NCBI GenBank assembly: GCA_022432975.1
Contig: CM039505.1
Location: 25,675,825-25,739,824 of the forward strand
DNA length: 64,000 nt
Direction: 5' to 3'
Source of the DNA: Begonia masoniana
Lineage: Eukaryota; Streptophyta; Magnoliopsida; Cucurbitales; Begoniaceae
This document shows positions 11,881 through 23,606 of the stretch, in pieces. The stretch's first letter is position 1. Every line of letters starts with the position of its first letter. The position numbers and the translations under genes were made by a program. Below the pieces are notes generated by a model. That model ran no database searches, was not told the DNA's origin, and was given only the letters and a program-made list of their open reading frames with translations.

Positions 11881-13190
11881 GTGGTTTGTGACTACCCTGA
11901 TATTTTTCCAGAGGATTCGCTCTAGTTGCCAACCGAGCGCGAGATTGAGTTTTGTATTTATTTAGTGCTTGACACGGCTCCAATTTTGAGTACTTCGTAT
12001 CACATGGCTCTGAAAGAAATAAATGAGTTGAGAATTCAGTTAGATGATATATTGTAAAAGATCTTTATTTGGAATAGTATCTCACTGTGGGGTGCGCTAG
12101 TTTTATTTGCAAAGAATCAGGATGGCTCACTTCGCTTGTGTATCGTTGATTTATACAAAATTTTTCTTCTATTTTTATGTCGTTGACTCAACTGACTAGT
12201 AAACACCTAAAGTTTATTTGGGACAACAAATGTTAGACATCTTTTGAGGAGCTTAAGTAGAGATTGACTACTGCGCTAGTTTTAGCAGTACCCGATGAGA
12301 ATTTACCCTATGCAATGTATATTGATGCATCAGGAGGTTAAATTGTTTGCAGCAAGACAAAGTGATAGTTTATGCATCTTGGCAATCAAAGACGCATGAG
12401 CAAAATTATCCTAGTCACGATTTAGAGTTAACTGCTATTATTTTTGCTTTGAATATTTGGTGAAGCTATTTGTATGATGTTAAATTCAAGATATTTTCTG
12501 ATCATAAGAGTTTGAAGTGTCTTTTCACGCAATGTGATTTAAGCCTTCGACAGCCCCGATGGATGGAATATATGAGTGATTGTGATTTTACCTTGAAATA
12601 TCATCCTGGAAAAACCAATATTGTCACTGATGCCTTAAGTTGATACCCTTAAGGGTCTCTTTCTTGTCTCTTGTTGGAGGATTGGAAGAGGTGTTTGACT
12701 ATTGAAGATTATGAGTTGCAGTATCAGGAAAATAGTCAGAGAGTTTGAGTATTTATTTTAGTAACGCCCACTACACTTATGTAGCGTGTTTAAGATTTGC
12801 AAAAAATTTGATGACGAGGTAAAGGTAAAACTTGAAAAGATTTGAGCATGAGAAAAATTTGACAGTTGGAAGGTCAACTATGTGTTTCTATATTTCAAAT
12901 GACGAGAGTAGGTCCTGCTGATTTGGTTTTAAGGCAAGCACTCCTAGCAGAAGACCATAAGTCCTGATTTGCTGTTCATCAAGGTAGCACTAAATTGTAT
13001 TACGACTTGAAGTGTTAGTGTTGGTGGGTTAGAATAAAGCAAGATATGACTGATTATGTATCCAAGTGTTTAACTTGTCAACAGATTAAGGATGAGCATT
13101 AGATACTAGTTGGATTGTTGTAGCCTCTATCAATTTCTAAGTGGGGAACGAAATAAAATCACTAAAGATTTTTTAACTGGATTACTGAGA
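11881..13190 (+). pseudogene. decayed Ty3/gypsy pol fragment
   Basis: Translating across several frames and stops recovers pol pieces in order. DYPDIFPED and an REIEF segment mark the entry to reverse transcriptase (11890-12050), followed by FAKNQDGSLRLCI (about 12110). A jump deletes the RT palm, including the YxDD-type centre. Then come the RNase H region ([20 protein letters not shown], about 12390-12450, and [14 protein letters not shown] at 12597-12640) and the integrase zinc-binding region ending CLTCQQIKDEH (about 13066-13100). It is truncated at the integrase core by the LTR that starts at 13253. It is much older than its neighbours, with many stops and indels, and cannot be functional. 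Confidence 0.8.
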
Positions 13191-14901
13191 ACCGTGCAGA
13201 AGTTTGATTGTCACAATTCAGAGGCGGGCCTAACAAAATGTCGGGTCGGGCATGTAACACCCGGTTTTGCGAGATTTTATAATTCCATTAAATAATTGCA
13301 TTTTTGTAAATATGTCAATTAAGTCTGTTTTGCGAACGGAAAAGTTTTATTGGAACCTAAATAATAAATTGGAATTATAGTGAAATAAGGAAATTTGGAG
13401 AAAACGAATAGTTAGTCAAATAGCGAGAAAGGTGGAGAAACAAATATAAATCAAATGGAGGGGTAAATAAGTAATTTGCCAAGCAAAATTTTATTAAAAA
13501 TCACAAAATCCTTTCTTCCTCAACACTTCAACGAAACTTTCATTTTCTCTCCTCTCCTCGCGGCGATTCGTTCTCCGATCTTTGAAGTTTCTTCACGTTT
13601 TCTCCTCCAAACCCGACTCTAGGTATGAATCTATAGTTTTGGAGCTTTATATTTCAATTTCTAGGGTTATACGGATTAGGGTTTCGTTAGGGTTTTGTTA
13701 GAAACGTGAAATAGGGTTTGAGATCGATAGAGTTACCGTCATTATGGCTCAAATGGACGTATTTATGGTCGTTGGTGCGAATGAGTTGAATTAATGAAGG
13801 TTGTTGTGAATTGTCTTAGGTGAACAACGCTCGTGGACGGAGCCTGAGTTGCAACGGACACGAGGTAAGTTTCCGTGACTCGTTTGACCGATTGGCCTAC
13901 ACCATATGACTATGTCGATCGAGGAATTGGAGATGCTTGCTGTGTTGGGTAATTAAGTTGGGTAGTTAGTTTAGTTAGATTGTTGAATGTATAAGTTTAT
14001 TGTTTGTTGTGCTTTGTTTTCGTTATGTCATTGCACACATGCACGCATCATGGTTTTATAAAAAGCATGAAAAAGGAATTTATATGCATGTTTTTACAAA
14101 ACGGAAAGGAATAACGAAAAGGTAAATGAATGTAATGATGGTCACATCGGTGGCGGTGGTTCAGACATGGCTGTCGGATGAAGCATGTTTTCCTCTGTAA
14201 CACCCGGTTTCAATATAAATCAAAATAAGTTATTAAACGGAGGTATATAATCTTATGGTTTAAAATTGAGTGAAATGTTGATTAGGTTATTAAGTGACTA
14301 GGCAGGGGTAAGATGGTAATTGCGAATTTATATTGTGGATAACGTATTTAAGGAAAGTGTTAATGAGATAGCCGCCACTGTTTCATTTCATTTCCTCTTC
14401 CACTCTCAGCTCCTCAGCTTAGCAGAGCGCGATAGGAGACCCTCTTCGATCCCTCCAGCGATTTCCTCAGAACTATGTGAGTTTTGCTTTTATTTCTTGC
14501 TACATTGTAACTGTCGAGGGTTGATAAATGAAGTTTTGAGAATGCGGTATGTGAGTGCTAGTTTCGGTTTATGAGTTGAATCGGGAATGCACTACGATTA
14601 GGGCTTCCAAACTAATTTCCTTAGCTTTCTGGGTAGCTAGAAGGAAGTTTGACGAAAGTTTAAATTAATGTTCGATTTGTGGAACTAGGTTTGAGCAAAC
14701 TCCCGAGGGAGAGGTTTCAACAAGCTTCCCAGGAGACCAGGTAAGTGAAGTTTGCTTGTGCCTTCGGGCCTACATCACAAAACGTTAGGATTATGATTAC
14801 TTGTGTGAATCTGTATTCTATGCATCATGTTTTAAAACATACGAAAATGAATTTGAATGCATGATTGGCATGGTAAGGATTGAACATATTGAAACAGTCA
14901 T

Positions 14902-15127
14902 GAGAATCAGTTTCACTGTTAAGGGAATTAATCCACCCCTTAATGAGACAGGGATGTATGTACTTTGGAAGAGCTGATCCAACTTCCAATTAAACAGGGG
15001 GATCTGAACAGGAGAATCAGTTTCACTGTTAAGGGAATTAATCCACTCCACCCCTTAATGAGACAGGGATGTATGTACTTTGGGAGAGTTGATCCAACTC
15101 CCAATTTCACAGGGGGATCTGAACAGA
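14902..15127 (+). repeat. tandem duplication of about 113 bp
   Basis: A block starting AGAATCAGTTTCACTGTTAA and ending at GGGGATCTGAACAG occurs twice in a row with a few substitutions and a small length difference. It lies inside the putative intron of the solo LTR 14196-16327. Confidence 0.8.
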
Positions 15128-15252
15128 AACGAAGCATGAGCAACTGAGTTGAGAAAGTAGAAATTGCATATTAGGAATTTATATTTCGTTGTTTCATTTC
15201 TTGTTGGCTTTACTTACTTAGCATTAGGCTAATAGATGAGTTTTGTGATGTA

Positions 15253-15300
15253 GGTGTTGAGGACACTGCAGGTGAGTTTCCTGAGTGCACAGATGATTGA
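15253..15300 (+). other. acidic 15-codon frame in LTR (copy 2)
   Basis: After TGTAG the frame reads GVEDTAGEFPECTDD and then TGA. Joined to the upstream donor at 14741 in the phase used by the other copies, it would be preceded by residues LPRRP. Confidence 0.45.
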
Positions 15301-15758
15301 TGTGGTTGGAGGAGTACATCCATGTCTCGGCTTGGTAAACTGTTGAGGCGGGCTAACTGGTGTCAGCAGATGTTGAGGTTTAGTTGATAATGATCTAGTC
15401 TGAGTAGGTCGAGTTTTCACGACAGTAGAGATTTTAGTATTTCGAATATATTTTGAATATTATCAATTCTAGCAACCTCTTGAGTTTTAAGAGTTGGTTT
15501 TTACTGGATTTGATTAATGGAATGGTTTGAATTGTCTTTGAAAGGTCTTGGAGAGGCAAGAAAAATTTCTGTCTGTAGTTAGAGTTGTGCCTGTTTTTCT
15601 ATCGGATGATGTCGAGTGTTTTAGTCGCCCGTTGATGTCGAGCTTTTGCTCGTCAGATATTAAGGGTTAAGTCATTCGGATGAGGAGATCATCCGGATGA
15701 CGTCACCGGTTGATATAGAGAAAGTCGTTTGGATGAGGAGATCATCCAGCTGACGTCA

Positions 15759-16010
15759 CCGGTGGATGTCCCTGTTAGACTGACCGGATGACTAAATTTA
15801 TATTTTGTCGTTTAGTGACCGGTGGATGTCCCTGTTAGACTGACCGGATGACTAAATTTATATTTTGTCTTTTAGTGACCGGTGGATGTCCCTGTTAGAC
15901 TGACCGGATGACTAAATTTATATTTTGTCGTTTAGTGACCGATGGATGTCCCTGTTAGACTGGCCGGATGACTAAATTTTATGTTTTGTCGTTTAGCGAC
16001 CGGATGAAGT
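15759..16010 (+). repeat. 60-bp tandem repeat, about four copies
   Basis: Exactly 60-bp units containing GGTGGATGTCCCTGTTAGAC and GACCGGATGACTAAATTTAT repeat four times, the last copy being degenerate. Position inside the LTR, after the acidic frame and before the LTR end, matches the minisatellites of the other LTRs. Confidence 0.85.
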
Positions 16011-16530
16011 CTCCAAAAAGCCTTCTCCTTTTGTTGACTTTGTTCAAAGCGGACCGAGTTTGACTTTTTCGATTTTAAAGTATTTTCACGAGTTAAACCT
16101 TTGCTTCTTAATCGATTGTTTCTTAAGATTTCTAACGTTTTTTTAACGTGGTCTTTGTTAATTTTATTTTTGTTTAAACGAATTTCCGCTGCAAGATTTA
16201 AATATTTTGAGCTTTTAGAAAATATCAAATTTAACTGTCGAGCGAAGTTTTAAAAAAAAAGAGAGATTTCTTAGTCATGATCAAGCTTTATGTAGCGAAC
16301 CGGGTTCAGAAAACTCGGGGCGTTACATCCTCCCAGTTAGATACGAGGGGCTATCCAATCGCCGGTTGTGCCGCTCCTATCTAGCGAGAGTGAAGCCCCG
16401 GTGACATAAAATGAAATGAAATGAATAGCGAAAAGGTAGGAAGCATGATTTATGAAATGAGTTCACCATTGCTACATGCATTCACGTAGACTTACTGAGC
16501 CTATAACTCACATTTTATTTCTATGGTGTA

Positions 16531-16578
16531 GGTGACTTCGATATAGGTGAGGACGACATTCCTCCGCCCGATGTCTAA
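16531..16578 (+). other. acidic 15-codon frame in LTR (copy 3)
   Basis: After GTGTAG the frame reads GDFDIGEDDIPPPDV and then TAA. A 45-nt exon-like block ending at 13864 (after CTTAG, before GTAAGT) is open in the same phase and would add EQRSWTEPELQRTR before it. The intron would now contain the nested solo LTR. Confidence 0.45.
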
Positions 16579-17084
16579 GCAGGTTGAAGAAGAATGCTCG
16601 TGGGAGTGTGCTGGCTCAGTCGGTGCTTAGTTTGACCCTTGGGGACTAAGTATGTGTTTTGGAAAATTGATGGATAGAAAGATAGGAAAATGATATAGTT
16701 AAACATTTTAGGATGCTTGGATCTGGATAGATATTGTATAGTGTTTTTGAAGATTGATAGTATTTTGTAGTGTTTTTGATATTTGTATAGTTAGAAACAT
16801 TTGGATGTGCATTTTGGATAGTTCGTGACATATATGTATATAATGTTCATTTTGATATTTCTGGAAATAGAGAATGTTATTTTTAAAGTTTTTTTGGAAG
16901 TTCTGAGTGAATGGTGTGTAAGTACAGGGGGGAAATTGTAGGGGTTTCGATTAAGTGTTCGTTAGATTCTGTCGTTTTGTGATCGACAAAAGTTTGTATA
17001 AGTGTTTGGTCAAAGTCAACCAGCAGATGTGTTCGGTTACTATTGACCGGTGGATGCTTGGTGAATAAGTCATCCGGCTGACGT

Positions 17085-17225
17085 CACCGATGGATATGTT
17101 TTGTGAGTGATTGGTGGATGTGTTTTGTGAGTGATCGGTGGATGTGTTTTGTGAGTGATTGGTGGATGTGTTTTGTGAGTGATCGGTGAATGTGTTTTGT
17201 GATTGAGCGGTGGATGTGAGTTGAC
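17085..17225 (+). repeat. minisatellite in LTR of gypsy element 1
   Basis: About five units of roughly 25 bp with core GGTGGATGTGTTTTGTGAGT, alternating GATTGG and GATCGG. Confidence 0.75.
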
Positions 17226-17486
17226 CGGTGGATGTAGCTTAGCAGAAGTGAGCGGAGGATGTGAACAGAAAAAATTTTGGGCTTGGGCCCTTTTTGCCCT
17301 CTGTTCTGCTGGGCCGATTCCTCTTCTGTTTTAATGGTTTTATTTAATTGATTTTTAAATATGTTTCAACAATTTATACTTTGACTTATCAATTTAATGA
17401 AAGGGTTTACTAGAAAGTTATAAAAATAAATAAATAAATAAATAATACGGAAAAATAAGGGTACAGTGTACGGGTCGTTACAGTTA

Positions 17487-17498
17487 TGGTATCAGAGC
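17487..17498 (+). other. primer-binding site (initiator tRNA-Met)
   Basis: TGGTATCAGAGC starts 5 bp after the LTR end at 17482. It is complementary to the 3' end of plant initiator tRNA-Met, as in most plant gypsy and copia elements, and marks the minus-strand cDNA start. Confidence 0.85.
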
Positions 17499-19363
17499 CC
17501 CCGGGTTTTAAAAACGGTTCTGTAGACTGCTCGACTGCACAGCCACTACGCGGACATCCTTCTTCAACTGTAAGTATGTTTAAATGCCTTGTTTAAATTC
17601 GATTTCTTAGGATTATTTGTCTAACTTTTATAGGAGTTATAGAAAATTGTTCGAGGTAGAGACGCCAGAGACGATGCCTTAGATAGGCTGACCGATTTGC
17701 TGGACCGTCAGGCTCAGCATCTGGACCGACAAGCGCAACAGATCGAGAACTTAGTGAACCGAGAAAATCAGAGAGCCCGGGATATAGTTGTTCCGGACAA
17801 CCACAGCATGGAGAGGTTTTAGAAGCTACGGCCTCCAATATTCAACGGACAATCTACGGACCCCTCTATTGCTTAGGAGTGGGTTCGAACGATGGAAGAC
17901 ATGTTGGCGTATGCTAAGGTGGACAATGCTGAGGAGGTCGCGTGCGTCACATTCCACCTAGCATTGGATGCCCGATCTTGGTGGGATTCTGTTAAGGCTA
18001 CTACGGACGTGACATTGATGAGGTGGGAACGGTTGAAGACCGTGTTCTTTGATAAGTATTTCAGCCGTACAGTGAGGGCGACAAAGAGAGCTGAGTTTAC
18101 GCAGCTGAACCAGACCAGTACAGTTGCGGAGTATATCAGGAAGTTTGAAACTTTATCCAGGTTTGCACCGCGCCTAGTTAGCGATAATGAAGACAAGGTG
18201 CAACAATTTATGGACGGACTACACAGGGAGATCCAGAAGAACATCATAGTATCGGGCATTTTAAATGTGCCCTACGAGGACATCGCAATGAGAGCCTTGG
18301 AGTTTGAGGCTGCAGAATTGACCTGCGTTAAGCCTAGAGAGCCTGCTAAAGGCTTCTTTCGCGAGATCTAGCCTCAGGTACAGAATCGAGGCTGGCAACC
18401 CAGAGGACAGCCGCAACAGCAAAGAGGCGTTAAAAGGCCTCATGAAGGAGGAAATGATCAGGGCAAAGGGAAGCAGGTTCAGGTGGCTACTCAAAAGCCT
18501 ATTTGTCCTAAATGCCAGAAGGAACATTTTGGCGAGTGTCGGATGGGTACCAACAGCTGTTATAGATGCGGAGAGGTCGGCCATTATATCATGAACTGCC
18601 TATTATTGGACCGAAATCAGCCAGGCAGAAATCAACAGGGCAGAGATCAGCGAAGAGTTATGCCGAGGATTTTTGCATTTATTGAGCCTGGTAATATCGA
18701 CGACGAGGCTCAGCCATCCGTCATAGTAGGTACTATTTTAGTCATGGGTGTACCAGTATTTTCTTTGGTAGACACGGGAGCTACGCACTCATTCATTTCA
18801 ACTGCTTGCATGGCTAGATTAGGGTTAGTGTCTGAGTTAGCAGAATATGAGTATAGAGTGATGCTGCCTTCGAGAGCTCTTATGCAGTCTGATCGTGTCT
18901 TCCAAGGCAACGTTGTCTCGGTAGGGATTAATACCCTCTATGCTTGCCTGATAGTTATTGGCATAGAGCGGTACGATCTAATTCTGGGGATGGATTGGCT
19001 TTCACGTCATTTTGCCACTATTGACTGTCGATCCGGGTTGGTAACTTTTCGGCCTCCGGATAAGGAAGAGTTTTCATATCAGGCATTAAATAGGTCAAGT
19101 GGGTCACCTATTTCTTATTCTATGAAGGTTCAAGAGCAGTTTAAGGGCGAATGCTCTGTTTATCTGGCTACCGTGATTGATACTCGGTTGCTCAGTGAGG
19201 TAAAACTAGAGGACCTTCCGGTGGTTAGAGAATTCTCTGAGATCTTTCTCGATGATCTTCCTGGATTACTGCCGGACAGAGAGATTGAGTTTGTGGTTGA
19301 TGTGTATCCAGGCTCTGCGCCTGTGTCAAAGAATCCTTACAGACTGGCACCTGCTGAACTAAA

Positions 19364-21728
19364 TGTAACACCCGAGTTACGACTAGGTAATTTTCCTAAC
19401 TGTATTAACGGTCATGAACATTTAATCTTCGCGGTTTAGAATTTTAAGACAAGTGTAACTAATTACATGTGGGTTTAAACTAGGTCGAGTGGCAAAGTTG
19501 TAATAATAGAGGGCTTAGACCGATATTTAAAGGAAGTGGAAATGATTTAAACCTCATTAACTCACTGTAGCCGACATCCTCCATTCTCGGCGATTCCTTC
19601 TCTCACAAGCTCTCGCCCTCTGCCTGCCTGTAATCCTTCCTTCGACTACCAGTTCCCTTGCTATTTCTCGGTTACCTTACGCTCGAGGTATGAGTTAGAC
19701 AATGTAGTTATCAGTTAATCGTTTAGCTCTGTTTTCAGCTTGAACCCGTAACTCAAATCCTTAAACAACAGGGTAATAATATAGTTCATTGTTAATCTGA
19801 GAGTGGTAATGTCATTCCGAATCAGATTTGGACATTTAAAAACAATCAACCCTGAGTAACCGGTAGCCGAATCTGTCTATTTCAGTTCTTGGATTTCAGA
19901 TTTTGCACAGACCGTTAGACTAAGGATTCAGGATGGCTTTGTCTATTAGACCCTAGGATAACTTGAGGTTAGAATGCTAAGGAGACCAGGTAAGTGAATG
20001 TATAGGTTTCCCGGTCAATAGGACCCTACATCAAAGGATGCCAGGTAGAAACTCATACGATGATCAGTGGTTCTTTCATGTTACTGTCTAGCATTTATGT
20101 TGATGAGTAGTTCGATAGTAAGTTTTCACACTGAATGATTGTTCTGTCCTATAGCTAGGATGAGATAAAGAATCCCATGCTCATGCATTATCAATGATTT
20201 ATGCACACGAAAATGTTTTAAATGCATGTTTTCTCATGAACAAGATAAGGTGATAAAATCCCTACAACGTGGATGAGTGAGGGTTGGGGGCGGTTCGGCG
20301 TATGTCACAGTCCGCAGTAGGACATAAGAATACGACCCGCAGTAAGGACCATGATCAAACTCACTGTCGAACCCTCTTTACCGGCACAAATCCTCTCTCA
20401 TCCCACACAACATGAACAATGATATGAATGATGAAGATGGTTCAACGATATGAACTATGATATGAATGATGAATGTGGTTCAGCGATATGAACAATGATA
20501 TGAAAGATGAATACGATCTATGATTATGAATGATGAATACAAACAAGAACATGAACCAGAAATGATTTATGAGCATGTTTTCTCTGAATTATGCATTCAT
20601 GCACTCGTGATAGTATTGCATTCCTTACTAAGCCTTAGGCTTACAGTTACACCTTATGATGTAGGTGAAGAACATTCAGGTGAGGATTTCAAGATCAATG
20701 AGGATGTTTAGGACTGGCTGCTGGATGGTGTTCAAGGTGCAAGTCTGTGGCTGGATGGTGATGGAAACTCTGGTTTATGCTCTATGAACGTTAGTAATGA
20801 TTTTTAATATAGAAGTATAAATGGAATGAAGTTGTGTTATGGTACTGGGATTTGAAATTGTCTGGTTGGTTACTGAATTGAGGATGGTACAATTTATTGA
20901 ATATCTTTTGTTTAAGACTTCCGCTATAGGTACTCTGAGGGAATCATTGATTTCTGTTTATAGAAATGTTAAGTCTGGAAAGTTTGAGACTTGCTTATGA
21001 TCATGTCTATTGGGAGATGTTGTTTAGTCCTACCGGTAGGAGTGGTGTGTTTTCTATCGGTAGACGCAGGATTTCTTTTGCTATCGGTAGAAGTAGTGAG
21101 ATTTCTGTCGGTAGATACAGTGTGTTTATATCGGGTGATGTAGGAGTCTTTTTCCCTGTCGCCTAGTCATCGGTAGATGTAGTTTGTATATTTTTCCTGC
21201 TGACATCATCGGCAGATACAGTTTGTTTATCCTCCTGCTGACGTCATCGGCAGATGTAGTTTATATACCCTCCTGCTGACGACATCGGCAGACGCGGTTT
21301 GATTATCTGCTGGCTGACGTCATCGGCAGATGCGGTTGTATATCTGCCGACGAACGTTTAATGAATTGTGTTGGATACACGTGACTGTCGGTTGATGTGA
21401 GAACTTACGTCTACCGATGGGTGATTAATGAATCACGTGAAATGCACGGGATAACCGGAAGATGTAGCTTTGGTTTATCGGTAGATGTGAGCCCTCTCCT
21501 GCCTTGTCGTTTAGTGATCGGCAGATGAGAGTGAAGTTTTGTCGTTGAGTTCGGCAGATGTCTTTTTTTAAAAATCCCCCCAGCTAAATGTCTTATTTCA
21601 TTGTCCATGTCCTACACGTGACTACAGAATTAGTATTTCCGCTGCTTAGTAAAAAAAAGAACATATAAAAGAGTGAAAGGAGTGAGTAAAGTCATGAATT
21701 ACGTGGCGATCCTTCCCGGGTCGTTACA
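19364..21728 (+). mobile_element. solo LTR inside gypsy pol
   Basis: It starts TGTAACACCCGAGTTACGAC and ends CCCGGGTCGTTACA, 2365 bp, with CTAAA on both sides (19359-19363, 21729-21733). RT coding resumes exactly after it. It contains a donor-like CCAGGTAAGTG at 19986, the box GACCCTACATCA near 20023, an acceptor-like GATGTAGGT at 20659 and the acidic frame at 20664. A minisatellite with CTGCTGACGTCATCGGCAGA units lies at 21190-21330. Confidence 0.93.
20664..20711 (+). other. acidic 15-codon frame in LTR (copy 4)
   Basis: After TGTAG the frame reads GEEHSGEDFKINEDV and then TAG. If spliced to the donor at 19990, the upstream sequence supplies an in-frame ATG: M-L-R-R-P directly before the G, giving a complete 20-residue peptide. 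Confidence 0.45.
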
Positions 21729-22397
21729 CTAAAGAAGCTGAAGACTTAGTTGGAGGAGTTGTTAGACAAGGGGTTCATTCGACCCAGTTTCTCTCCTTGG
21801 GGTGTGCCAGTCTTGTTTGTCAAAAAGAAGGACGGAACTCTCCGAGTGTGCATCGTTAAAGAGAGTTGAATAAGCTAACGGTGAAGAATAAGTATCCACT
21901 GCCCTGGATTGATGACCCGTTTGATCAACTGCAGGGTGCCCGAGTGTTTTCGAGGATTGACCTACGCTTTGGGTTACTATCAGTGAAGGCTCGGAGGGAA
22001 GATGTACAGAAAACGGCCTTCTGAACGAGGGTACGGGCATTATGAGTTTCTAGTTATGTCTTTTGGACTCACGAATGCTCCTGCAGCATTTATGGACTTA
22101 TGAACCGCGTCTTCAAGGAATATTTGGACAAATTGTGGTTGTGTTCATTGATGACATATTGATCTATTCGAAGATGAAAGAGGAACACGAAGGGCACTTA
22201 CGGATAGTTTTGGAAGTTTTACAACGACGCCAGCTTTACCCAAAGTTCTCTAAGTACGAGTTTTGGCTAGACAGAATAAGCTTTCTCGGCCATATCATAT
22301 CTCAGGAGGGAATTTCGGTGGATCCGACAAAGATTGAAGTTGTCAGGGATTGGCCCAGCCTAATAACGTGCGAGAGGTACGTGGATTTCTCGGCTGA

Positions 22398-22497
22398 NNN
22401 NNNNNNNNNNNNNNNNNNNNNNNNNNNNNNNNNNNNNNNNNNNNNNNNNNNNNNNNNNNNNNNNNNNNNNNNNNNNNNNNNNNNNNNNNNNNNNNNN
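22398..22497. other. assembly gap (100 N)
   Basis: Exactly 100 N, the usual placeholder for a gap of unknown size. The sequence changes from gypsy RT before it to the inside of a minus-strand LTR after it, so the two sides need not be neighbours in the genome. Confidence 0.98.
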
Positions 22498-22889
22498 TAA
22501 ATAATTAAAACATTATAAATAAAATTCATTAAAACATTCAAGGAAAAACGGGAGGCAAAATCGGGATTAAGCACTGAAATAGAGGCAGAGGATCGACCGG
22601 CCAGCTGCAGAGATCAATCGCTGCATGCAAAATGCGTGCAGCGATCGATCTCTGCCAACTTGAAGAGATCGATCGCTCATGAATGCTGTAATGAACCAGG
22701 GCGATTGATCTCTGCAACTGACAGAGATCAATCGCTGGGGGGGGGTGGGGTGCCTTACCTACATAAGGGCGGCGATCGACTCTGCAGTTTGCAGAGACGA
22801 CGCTTAAGCAGCGCTAAATTCAAACATCATCCGTTCGCTAAACGACAAAACACATTTTACATCTTCCGGTCGCTAAACGACAAAACACA

Positions 22890-23250
22890 TTTTACATCTT
22901 CCGGTGACGTCATCCGGAAGACTGAACCATCATACAACTATCCTTCGGCATCTGCCGATGACGTCAGCCGGAAGACTAAACCATCAAACAATTCACCTTC
23001 GGCATCTGCCGATGACGTCAACCGGAAGACTAAACCATCAAACAATTCACCTTCGGCATCTGCCGATGACGTCAACCGGAAGGCTAAACCATCAACAACT
23101 AACTCTCGGCAACTGCCGATGACGTCAACCAGAAGACTAAACCATCAACAACTAACTCTCGGCAACTGCCGATGACGTCAACCGGAAGACTAAACCATCA
23201 ACAACTAACTCTCGGCAACTGCCGATGACGTCAACCAGAAGATTGCCTCA
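22890..23250. repeat. minisatellite with TGACGTCA core
   Basis: About six units of 52-60 bp, each with CTGCCGATGACGTCAACC and GAAGACTAAACCATCAA. The same unit in reverse orientation forms the array at 25265-25620. Confidence 0.85.
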
Positions 23251-23558
23251 TCCAGCTTCCGTCTTACGGTAGAGAACACTAAATCATCAAATGACTCCTC
23301 CCAACAGAAAGAGAACACAACTCATTCAAGATGCATATAGCGGAAGACTTAAGCGACAGATCATTTATAAATCTATATAATCATTCCCTGACTCAGTGAT
23401 CCACTAGACAGTTTCAAAGCTCAACGTTTTAAAATAATCTCATCCTACTTAAGCTACCATATCCTTTAACATACTGTAACATAAGAGTCTTAACCAAGGG
23501 TCATAAATCGCCTCTCCAGTCCCGCACTGTCACCTTGAGCATCCTCCAGCAACCAGCC

Positions 23559-23606
23559 TTAAGCATCCTCTTTGAACATAACATCCTCACCTGAACCTTC
23601 TTCACC
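23559..23606 (-). other. acidic 15-codon frame in LTR (copy 5)
   Basis: Minus strand, after TGTAG: GEEGSGEDVMFKEDA and then TAA. Upstream, a 45-nt block between TTTTAG and GTAAGT (24306-24262) is open in the same phase (EEIKERKFGLLRNP) and could be the preceding exon. Confidence 0.5.

Larger units (their letters stand above)
14196..16327 (+). mobile_element. solo LTR nested in an LTR
   Basis: It starts TGTAACACCCGGTTTCAATA and ends CGGGGCGTTACA, 2132 bp, with TCCTC on both sides (14191-14195, 16328-16332). It lies inside the 5' LTR of gypsy element 1 and has no internal region. It contains a donor-like CCAGGTAAGT at 14737, an acceptor-like GATGTAGGT at 15248 and the acidic frame at 15253. 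Two tandem repeats are described separately. Confidence 0.92.
13253..17482 (+). mobile_element. 5' LTR of gypsy element 1 (interrupted)
   Basis: It starts TGTAACACCCGGTTTTGCG and ends CGGGTCGTTACA directly before a primer-binding site, so it is the 5' LTR of the element whose gag-pol follows. A solo LTR (14196-16327) plus one TCCTC copy interrupts it; without them it is about 2.09 kb. It carries a donor-like CGAGGTAAGT at 13861, an acceptor-like GTGTAGGT at 16527, the acidic frame at 16531, and a minisatellite of GGTGGATGTGTTTTGTGAGTG units (17085-17225). A short ATAA run follows at about 17427. The left flanking target copy is GGGCA (13248-13252); the right copy lies beyond the assembly gap. 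Confidence 0.85.
17640..22397 (+). pseudogene. gypsy element 1 gag-pol (broken)
   Basis: Gag reads through 17650-18500 with TAG stops at about 17818, 17872 and 18369. It contains the retrotransposon gag core (SWWDSVKATT, FFDKYFSRTVR, TVAEYIRKFETLSRFAP) and a CCHC knuckle, CYRCGEVGHYIMNC, near 18558. The aspartic protease motif [12 protein letters not shown] follows (about 18766). The RT entry (DREIEFVVDVYPGSAPV) is cut at 19363 by a solo LTR and resumes at 21729 with [21 protein letters not shown]. Frameshifts follow, then the RT catalytic segment [11 protein letters not shown] at 22141-22173. Sequence stops at the gap, so RNase H, integrase and the 3' LTR are not visible. The start codon is not recognisable. 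Related to gypsy element 2 and clearly a Ty3/gypsy element, but dead. Confidence 0.9.

Noticed and set aside
22636..23175. 179-codon frame with repeated SADDVNRKTKPS
   Set aside because: Translation of the TGACGTCA minisatellite inside an LTR.
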